A stretch of 64,000 bases of DNA, from NCBI GenBank assembly GCA_963816435.1, contig CAWFKS010000015.1:1-64000 (forward strand), read 5' to 3'. This document shows positions 57,509 through 64,000 of the stretch, piece by piece; positions within the stretch are counted from its first letter, which is position 1, and the number at the start of each line of letters is the position of its first letter. Both the position numbers and the translations under genes were made by a program. The notes below the pieces were generated by a model. The model was not told the DNA's origin and made no database searches. It saw only the letters and a list, made by a program, of their open reading frames with translations. The DNA comes from CAWFKS01 sp963816435. Its GTDB lineage: Bacteria; Pseudomonadota; Alphaproteobacteria; Rhizobiales; Rhizobiaceae.

Positions 57509-57531
57509 GGCTGAAACTTGTTCAGCCTTTT
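57509..57531 (+). terminator. Rho-independent terminator after grpE
   Basis: A 7-bp perfect stem GGCTGAA / TTCAGCC with a 5-nt loop is followed by TTTT. It is the clearest intrinsic terminator in the window. Confidence 0.75.
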
Positions 57532-57602
57532 GCGGAACCCGGACGAACTACCCGAGTTGTTCGGAAAGATGTCCGCATTGCGGCGTCGCGACGAGGGACC
57601 GG

Positions 57603-58169
57603 ATGCTCGCCAGGCTAAAATGGGCGGTGCCCATTCTTCTGATATTGAACTCGGCCGCGTTGGCGGCCGAGGATGCCGCCTCGCGCCGGGTTGCGGAGGC
57701 GCATCAGGTTGCCTCCATCGACTGGAGCGGCCTTTATCTCGGCGCCGGGGTCGGGTATCTCGGCACGTCGGGCACGGCCCGCGATTCCGGCGCCTCCGCC
57801 GGCATATTCGCGGGATATAACTGGCAGTTCGGCCAAGGCGTAGCCGGCATCGAAGGCAGCATGCTGGGAGCCGGCGTAAACGTGGCGCCGAGCCAGACGC
57901 TTCCCGTCCTCCTCGACTTCAGGGGGCGCATCGGCGTCGGCGTCGACGACTTCCTCATCTACGGCACTGCCGGCGGGGCGTGGGTGCCGCCGCAGTCCGG
58001 CAAGTCATCGGCAGGCGGCATCGCCACCGGCGCCGGCGTGGACTGGGCTGCCTCGGAGCACATGATCTGGGGCTTGCAGTACCTGCACTACAAGTTCGAG
58101 AACTTCCGCAACACCGGTCACACGCTCGACGTCGATCTCGTCAAGGGCCAGGTGAGCTGGCACTTCTGA
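57603..58169 (+). CDS. outer-membrane beta-barrel protein (Omp25/31-like porin family)
   Basis: 188 residues. The signal peptide is MLARLKWAVPILLILNSAAL, cut near ALAAED. The mature barrel starts SIDWSGLYLGAGVGYLGTSG and has alternating strands such as IFAGYNWQFGQGVAGIEGSM, FLIYGTAGGAWVPPQ and MIWGLQYLHYKFENF, ending with the outer-membrane signature VKGQVSWHF with terminal Phe. This matches small eight-stranded Omp25/Omp31-like proteins of rhizobia and Brucella. Monocistronic, between the grpE terminator and a convergent kinase gene. Confidence 0.87.
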   Translation: MLARLKWAVPILLILNSAALAAEDAASRRVAEAHQVASIDWSGLYLGAGVGYLGTSGTARDSGASAGIFAGYNWQFGQGVAGIEGSMLGAGVNVAPSQTLPVLLDFRGRIGVGVDDFLIYGTAGGAWVPPQSGKSSAGGIATGAGVDWAASEHMIWGLQYLHYKFENFRNTGHTLDVDLVKGQVSWHF

Positions 58170-58185
58170 CGGCGGCGCCCGTCAG
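58166..58185. terminator. hairpin between convergent barrel and kinase genes
   Basis: CTGACGG (58166-58172) pairs with CCGTCAG (58179-58185) around a 6-nt loop, overlapping the barrel stop codon. No T run follows. It could serve as a bidirectional transcript end. Confidence 0.35.
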
Positions 58186-58194
58186 GCGAGTCCG

Positions 58195-59187
58195 TCAGAC
58201 GAGCCCCGCCTGGCGCGCTTCGTCCAGAAGGTTCTGGCGCGGGCGCGGCCCGACCTGCTGGATTACCAGACCGGCCGCCAGCGAACCGAGCATGCCGCAA
58301 TCCTCCAGGCTCTTGCCCTTGGTGTAGCCGAACAGGAAGCCGGCCGCGTAGAGGTCGCCGGCGCCGGTGGTGTCCACCAACTGCTCGATCTCGATCGCCG
58401 CCACTGTCACCGTCTCCTCGCGCGACACCACGACGGAGCCGTGCTCGGAGCGGGTGACGGCCGCCAGCTTGCAGTCGTTGCGGATGGCGTTCAGGCCCTC
58501 CTCGAAGGACGAGGTCTGGTAGAGCGATTTCAACTCACTCTCGTTGGCGAACACGATGTCGACCGTGCCCGAACGCATCAGCTCGAGGAATTCTTCCCGG
58601 TAGCGGTCGACGCAGAACGGGTCCGACAGCGTTATCGCCACCTCGCCGCCCCCCTTGTGCGTATGCTCGGCAGTCAGCCGGATGGCGTCCTTGGCGCGCG
58701 GCGGATCCCACAGATAGCCCTCGAAATAGGTGACCCTGGCGTTTGCCGCCTTGTCGGCCTCGACGTCTTCGGGTCCGAGCTCGGTGCAGGCGCCGAGATA
58801 GGTGTTCATCGAGCGCTCGCCGTCGGGCGTGACGAAGATCATCGAACGCGCCGTCGGCGGCTGGCCGGTCAGCGGCGCGGTGTCGAAGGCCACGCCCTGG
58901 GCGCGGATGTCGTGCCGGTAGATCGAACCAAGCTGATCGTCGCAGACCTTGCCGAAATAGGCGGTCTTCGCGCCGAAGCTGGCGAGCCCCGCCGCCGTGT
59001 TGCCGGCGCTGCCGCCGGAGGCCTCGATCGCCGGGCCCATGCGGGAATAGAGCATCTCGGCGCGCTCGGCGTCGATCAGGTTCATGGCGCCCTTGATGAT
59101 GCCGTTTTCGGACAGGAAGGCTTCGTCGCAACTGGCGATCACGTCGACGATCGCGTTTCCGATGCACAGCACGTCGTATTCGGCCAT
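58195..59187 (-). CDS. PfkB family kinase, adenosine kinase type
   Basis: 330 residues from ATG 59187 (MAEYDVLCIGNAIVDVIASC). Ribokinase-fold signatures are GSAGNTAAGLASFGAKTAYF (PfkB signature 1) and VDTTGAGDLYAAGFLFGYTK (signature 2, catalytic Asp of GAGD). Rhizobial members are usually called adenosine or sugar kinases; they phosphorylate adenosine or a nucleoside/sugar with ATP. The exact substrate is not certain. It is divergent from the EI24 gene across 163 bp. Confidence 0.9.
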   Translation of the reverse strand: MAEYDVLCIGNAIVDVIASCDEAFLSENGIIKGAMNLIDAERAEMLYSRMGPAIEASGGSAGNTAAGLASFGAKTAYFGKVCDDQLGSIYRHDIRAQGVAFDTAPLTGQPPTARSMIFVTPDGERSMNTYLGACTELGPEDVEADKAANARVTYFEGYLWDPPRAKDAIRLTAEHTHKGGGEVAITLSDPFCVDRYREEFLELMRSGTVDIVFANESELKSLYQTSSFEEGLNAIRNDCKLAAVTRSEHGSVVVSREETVTVAAIEIEQLVDTTGAGDLYAAGFLFGYTKGKSLEDCGMLGSLAAGLVIQQVGPRPRQNLLDEARQAGLV

Positions 59188-59350
59188 TGAGGTCTCCGTG
59201 TCGGGGAAAGATATGCGGGTTGGATGCCCTTCGTTTAGAGGCTCCTGAAGCATTTGCAAGGCCCGGCGGGCATCGGGGCCGCTTGCGGCGGTGCGCCGGG
59301 GCTCCTATTTCCCGCCAACGGGCCTGACGCCCGCAAGGGAGTGTTCACGC

Positions 59351-60091
59351 ATGATCCTCGAGGCGGCGCGCGCCGCGGCAGCGGACCTTTTCTCGCCCGG
59401 CTTCAGGGCCGTTTTCCTGAAGACGCTCGGCATCACGCTGCTCGGTCTCGTGGCGGCGTGGTTCGGACTGCGCGAGCTTTTCGACTGGCTGGCGCTGCCG
59501 TGGCTTCAGGCCCTGCTGCCGGGGTTGCCGGACTGGGCCGGATGGCTGGGCACCGCCGCCGCCATCGTCGCCGGCCTCGGTCTGGCGCTGGCTCTGGCCC
59601 TGCTGATCGCGCCGGTGACGGCGATCGTGGCAAGCATCTTCCTCGACGACATCGCCGAGCTGGTCGAGAACACGCACTATCCGGTCGATCCGCCCGGCAA
59701 GGCCGTGCCGGTGGTCGCCGCGATGGTCATGACGGTGAAATTCCTGTTCGTGGTGATCCTCGGCAACATCGTCGCGCTGATCCTGCTGCTGGTGCCGGGC
59801 ATCAACTTCGTCGCCTTCTTCCTCGTCAACGGCTATCTGCTCGGCCGCGAATTCTTCGAGTTCGCCGCCATGCGCTTCCGCTCCGAGGCCGACGCCAAGG
59901 CGCTGAGGCGAAGGAACGGCGGCACGGTATTTCTGGCCGGGCTGGTGATCGCCGCCTTCCTGGCGGTGCCGCTGCTCAACCTTTTGACGCCGCTGTTTGC
60001 GGCCGCGATGATGGTGCACCTGCACAAGATGGTCTCGGCGCGCGATGCCGCACGCCGGCCCGACGCCATGGCGGCGCGCCGGGCGGCCTGA
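59351..60091 (+). CDS. EI24/CysZ-like inner-membrane protein
   Basis: 246 residues with four to five long hydrophobic helices (FLKTLGITLLGLVAAWFGLR, AAAIVAGLGLALALALLIAP, FLFVVILGNIVALILLLVPG, GTVFLAGLVIAAFLAVPLLN) and the conserved loop FLDDIAELVENTHYPVDPPG. This matches the EI24 family, which includes the sulfate transporter CysZ; sulfate transport here is possible but not shown. I chose ATG 59351 (MILEAARAAAADLFSPGF). It converges on nth, 11 bp between stops. Confidence 0.86.
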   Translation: MILEAARAAAADLFSPGFRAVFLKTLGITLLGLVAAWFGLRELFDWLALPWLQALLPGLPDWAGWLGTAAAIVAGLGLALALALLIAPVTAIVASIFLDDIAELVENTHYPVDPPGKAVPVVAAMVMTVKFLFVVILGNIVALILLLVPGINFVAFFLVNGYLLGREFFEFAAMRFRSEADAKALRRRNGGTVFLAGLVIAAFLAVPLLNLLTPLFAAAMMVHLHKMVSARDAARRPDAMAARRAA

Positions 60092-60102
60092 GCGAAGTCC
60101 CG

Positions 60103-60898
60103 CTAGCTGGCCGGCGGCTTCGCGTCCGGCGCGATCTCCACCAGCGGCGCGGGAATGTCGGTGGTCTTGACCGCCGCCTTGCAGATGTCGGCGATGACGC
60201 AGGCCTCGCAGTCGGGCTTGCGCGCCTTGCAGACATAGCGGCCGTGCAGGATCAGCCAGTGATGCGCGTGGCGCATGTAGTTCTCGGGAATGACCCGCAC
60301 GAGGTTTTCCTCGACCTCCTCGGGCGTGCCGCCGGGCGCCAGCCCGATGCGGTTGCCGATGCGGAAGATGTGGGTGTCGACGGCCATGGTCGGCTGGCCG
60401 AAGGCGACGTTGAGCACCACGTTCGCCGTCTTGCGGCCCACACCCGGCAGCGCCGTCAGCTCCTCGCGCGTTTCAGGCACCTCGCCGCCGTGGTCGCGCA
60501 CCAGCGCCTCCGACAGCGCGGCGACGTTTTTCGCCTTGTTGCGCCACAGGCCGATGGTGCGGATGTATTCGCCGATCCGGTCGACGCCGAGCGCCGCCAT
60601 CTTCTGCGGCGTGTCGGCCAACTGGAAGAGCGGCCGCGTCGCCTTGTTGACGCCGGCGTCGGTGGCCTGCGCGGACAGCACGACGGCCACCAGCAGCGTG
60701 AAGGCGTTGACGGATTCCAGCTCGCCCTCGGGTTCGGGCCGCTGCACCGAAAACCGCCTGAAAATCTCCTCGATTTCGTCCTTGGAATAGACGGTTTTCG
60801 GCCGGCGCTTCGGCCGCGGCTTCGGTCTTGGCGTTGGAGCCGTCGCGCAGCCGCGGTTTGGTGCCTGTCCCGGCTTTTTGGGTCTTGGGCTTTCGCAT
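60103..60898 (-). CDS. nth: endonuclease III, one frameshift as sequenced
   Basis: A DNA glycosylase/AP lyase that removes oxidised pyrimidines. About 264 residues after removing one base near 60823-60829. The basic N-terminus (MRKPKTQKAGTGTKPRLRDG) is in one frame and the catalytic body (SKDEIEEIFRRFSVQRPEPE) in the next. Blocks are LSAQATDAGVNKATRPLFQL (catalytic Lys region is in the HhH), LPGVGRKTANVVLNVAFGQP (helix-hairpin-helix, catalytic Lys), MAVDTHIFRIGNRIGLAPGG (catalytic Asp) and the 4Fe-4S loop CKARKPDCEACVIADIC. It is divergent from DUF2244 with only 21 bp between starts. Confidence 0.92.
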
Positions 60899-60919
60899 TC
60901 GCCCTCTATAATCGGAGTG

Positions 60920-61405
60920 ATGGTGGAAACAAACGCCGCAGACGAACCCTTCTTCAAGGCGCTTCTGACGCCGCACCGCTCGCTCGGCCGCAAGGGATTC
61001 CTGGTGCTGATGGGCGGGCTGATGTTCGGCTGGATGGTCACCGGCGCGATCTTTCTCGCTCACGGCGCCTGGCCGGTCTTCGGCTTCTTCGGGCTCGACG
61101 TGGTGGCGCTCTATGTCGCCTTCCGCGTGAACTACCGCGCCGCCCGCGTGCGCGAGGAGGTGTCGGTGTCGCGCACCCTGCTCGACATCAGGAAGACCGC
61201 GCCGTCCGGCCGCACCGAGGATCACCGCTTCAACCCGTTCTGGGCGCGGTTTTCGATCAAGCGGCACGACGAGATCGGCATCACCGGGATGATCGTGGAA
61301 GGGCAGGGCCAGCGCGTGCCGATCGGCACGTTCCTCAACCCCGACGACCGCGAGAGCTTCGCCGCCGCGTTCGGCCGGGCGCTGGCGACGGCGAAGGCCG
61401 GCTAG
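60920..61405 (+). CDS. DUF2244 domain-containing membrane protein
   Basis: 161 residues from ATG 60920 with GGAGTG just upstream. An N-terminal cytoplasmic piece (FFKALLTPHRSLGRKGFLVL) runs into two adjacent membrane helices (MGGLMFGWMVTGAIFLAHGA, WPVFGFFGLDVVALYVAFRV), followed by a soluble domain with RFNPFWARFSIKRHDEIGIT and VPIGTFLNPDDRESFAAAFG. DUF2244 is a conserved alphaproteobacterial family of unknown function. It is divergent from nth and precedes frmA by 81 bp. Confidence 0.88.
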   Translation: MVETNAADEPFFKALLTPHRSLGRKGFLVLMGGLMFGWMVTGAIFLAHGAWPVFGFFGLDVVALYVAFRVNYRAARVREEVSVSRTLLDIRKTAPSGRTEDHRFNPFWARFSIKRHDEIGITGMIVEGQGQRVPIGTFLNPDDRESFAAAFGRALATAKAG

Positions 61406-61486
61406 AGAACGACGCTCCCGCACTTGCATCGCGGCGCGGAATCCGCAATTTCCCTTGGCGAAGCCGTTCAGGGGAGAAAAGCCGCC

Positions 61487-62614
<1,128 letters not shown>

Positions 62615-62638
62615 GAACGCCCGGGCGGGCGCGAAAGG

Positions 62639-63235
62639 ATGAGCATCATGGACACCAGAGAGGCGGACGAGAAGAGCGCGGAGCCGAGGCAGTCGGGCCC
62701 GGTCGAGAACCTGTTCTTCAAGAGCCGCAACGTCATCGTCACCGGCGAGATCAACGACAAGCTCGCGCAGCGCACGGTGACGCAGCTGCTGGCGCTTGCC
62801 GAGGACGGCGACGACCCGATCAACCTGTTCATCTCCTCGCCGGGCGGCCACGTCGAATCCGGCGACATGGTGCACGACATCATCAAGTTCATCCGGCCGA
62901 CCGTGCGCGCCATCGGCAGCGGCTGGGTGGCGAGCGCCGGCGCGCTGATCTTCATCGGCGCGGCGCGCGAGAACCGCTACTGCCTGCCCAACACCCGCTT
63001 CCTGCTGCACGAGCCGAGCGGCGGCATCGGCGGCTCGGCCTCCGACATCGAGATCCAGGCCTACCAGCTGATGGCGATGCGCGAACGCTTCGCCAAGCTG
63101 TTCGCCGAGGCGACCGGCCAGGCGCCGGAAAAGGTGGCCAAGGACATGGAGCGCGACTTCTGGCTGACCACCAAGGAAGCGCTCGACTACGGTCTGCTTG
63201 GCAAGGTGATCAGCACCGTCGACGAGCTGAAATAG
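62639..63235 (+). CDS. ClpP-like ATP-dependent protease proteolytic subunit
   Basis: 198 residues. Serine-protease chamber fold: LFFKSRNVIVTGEINDKLAQ, FISSPGGHVESGDMVHDIIK, nucleophile Ser in GWVASAGALIF, His in RFLLHEPSGG, and Asp in MERDFWLTTKEALDYGLLGK. The triad is therefore intact, but the active-site word GWVASAGA differs from GQAASMGA of housekeeping ClpP. No clpX is adjacent. I read it as a secondary ClpP paralogue, as occurs in several copies in rhizobia. It follows frmA by 24 bp, possibly on the same transcript. Confidence 0.87.
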   Translation: MSIMDTREADEKSAEPRQSGPVENLFFKSRNVIVTGEINDKLAQRTVTQLLALAEDGDDPINLFISSPGGHVESGDMVHDIIKFIRPTVRAIGSGWVASAGALIFIGAARENRYCLPNTRFLLHEPSGGIGGSASDIEIQAYQLMAMRERFAKLFAEATGQAPEKVAKDMERDFWLTTKEALDYGLLGKVISTVDELK

Positions 63236-63262
63236 GCCCCGCCAGGCTGAAAGGCGCCGTTT

Positions 63263-63304
63263 CACCCCACCCGGCTCGCTTCGCTCGCCGCCGGTGGGGT
63301 GGGA
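63263..63304. terminator. strong GC hairpin between convergent clpP-like and SAF genes
   Basis: CACCCCACCCGGC pairs with GCCGGTGGGGTG (one bulged base) around a loop TCGCTTCGCTCGCC. It lies between two convergent stops and has no T run. The CCCCACCC word recalls the repeats at 39.4 and 40.1 kb, so it may be a member of the same repeat family doing terminator duty. Confidence 0.5.
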
Positions 63305-63315
63305 ACGGAGGGCGC

Positions 63316-64000
63316 TCAGCCGCCGTAGAGCATCTCGTCCTGCTTCTTCCTCAGCGCGTAGAGCCGGGTCGTGCGGTCCGGCTCGGCATTGAGTTCCGTG
63401 AGGAGTTCGCCCTTCTTCACCGGCGCCGTCACCTTGCCGCCTTCCAGCAGCCCGACGGGCAGGGCGCGCTTGCCCCGCGCGTCCTGCGTCGTCATCGTGA
63501 ACGAGCGGTAGCAGGTCTCGCCGATCGCATCGAGCTTGTCGCCGGGCGCGAGATCGCGCTTGGCGACCGCGCAGACCTCCGCCACCGGGCGCGGCAGCGG
63601 CACCATGTCGGCCTTGCCGTAGAGCATGATGCGCGCCGCCGTCAGCGGCACTTCCAGCGAGGTCAGGTGATAGGGCCGGTGGAAGCAGTAATACGGGCCG
63701 GTGCCGACATGCAGGTCGTCCATGCGCTCGATGATGCGCGGATGCGTGGCCTCGACCACCACGAAGACGCCCGGCGCCACGCCCTTGCCGATGGTGAAGT
63801 CGACCACGCCCTTTCGTGACAGGATGCCGCCCGCCTCGCGCGGGATCAGCACCTTGGCGATCGCATCGCGGTCGGCGTTGGGCCCGTGCATGCCGGGGAT
63901 GTCGGGCGTCAGGCCGGTGGCGTTGGCGATCGCCGCCATCTCCACCATGGTCTTCGAGCCGTCGACGAACTCGACCAGCATGCGCGGGTTCATGTTGCGG
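63316..64000 (-). CDS. SAF-domain protein of the homoserine-dehydrogenase-like oxidoreductase family (5' partial)
   Basis: The C-terminal 225-plus residues of a larger protein whose start lies beyond the right edge; the frame is open to position 64000. Blocks FVDGSKTMVEMAAIANATGL, GVAPGVFVVVEATHPRIIER, GPYYCFHRPYHLTSLEVPLT and ICAVAKRDLAPGD-type sequence (VCAVAKRDLAPGDKLDAIGE, the SAF fold) match NAD(P)-dependent oxidoreductases with a C-terminal SAF domain. The ATG at 63993 is an internal Met, not a likely start. Substrate unknown. Confidence 0.78.
   Translation of the reverse strand, partial: RNMNPRMLVEFVDGSKTMVEMAAIANATGLTPDIPGMHGPNADRDAIAKVLIPREAGGILSRKGVVDFTIGKGVAPGVFVVVEATHPRIIERMDDLHVGTGPYYCFHRPYHLTSLEVPLTAARIMLYGKADMVPLPRPVAEVCAVAKRDLAPGDKLDAIGETCYRSFTMTTQDARGKRALPVGLLEGGKVTAPVKKGELLTELNAEPDRTTRLYALRKKQDEMLYGG

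Overview
The window is about 64 kb of high-GC, densely packed chromosomal DNA from an alphaproteobacterium, most likely a Rhizobiales member close to Mesorhizobium/Phyllobacteriaceae. The evidence is ALA-synthase-type hemA, the rdgB-rph / hrcA-grpE arrangement, an HWE-type histidine kinase, the N-acetylglutaminylglutamine amide (NAGGN) osmolyte genes, a DUF952-pyrD pair, DUF6460, and two RIME-like rhizobial intergenic palindromes. No rRNA, tRNA, IS element, prophage or CRISPR array was recognised.

Layout. 1-1.5 kb: 3' part of a GAF-PAS-HWE histidine kinase. 1.5-9.2 kb: a minus-strand operon of carrier protein, acyl-CoA dehydrogenase, seryl-tRNA-synthetase-like amino acid:carrier protein ligase, DUF1839, GH2 beta-mannosidase-like enzyme and a tandem alpha/beta hydrolase. 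It looks like a small, uncharacterised biosynthetic pathway that charges an amino acid onto a dedicated carrier protein, and it is the most interesting system here. 9.5-13.7 kb: DUF6460, HDAC-like deacetylase, MATE exporter, pyrD, DUF952. 13.7-18.4 kb: a secreted coiled-coil protein and a CrbS/CrbR-like transporter-kinase/response-regulator pair. 18.6-21.5 kb: mscL, an aminotransferase, and hemA with an FNR/FixK box upstream. 21.7-27.1 kb: MarR regulator and the NAGGN operon. 27.2-33.6 kb: a secreted protein, an RND/MMPL exporter, glpD, a second MarR, a BNR-repeat protein and a MoaD/ThiS-like protein. 33.6-49.2 kb, bounded by two inverted RIME-like repeats: a large caspase-like protein with an EF-hand loop, a TadG/VWA protein, a 1.1-kb repeat-rich gap, a FUSC exporter, gyrB, a caspase-TPR protein and a cytochrome P450. 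49.2-57.5 kb: DUF4424, yraN, rsmI, a DUF4160/DUF2442 toxin-antitoxin-like pair, hemW-rdgB-VOC-rph, and divergent hrcA-grpE. 57.6-64 kb: outer-membrane barrel, adenosine-type sugar kinase, EI24 protein, nth, DUF2244, frmA, a ClpP-like protease and a partial SAF-domain protein.

A striking property is that nine genes, including housekeeping pyrD, rdgB and nth, are interrupted by frameshifts. Thirteen breaks in eight of them fit a single extra base; the P450 break fits two extra or one missing. This is better explained by insertion errors in the sequence than by biology, so these genes are annotated as whole CDSs spanning the shifts. Frame joins were worked out by hand from the expected protein families.
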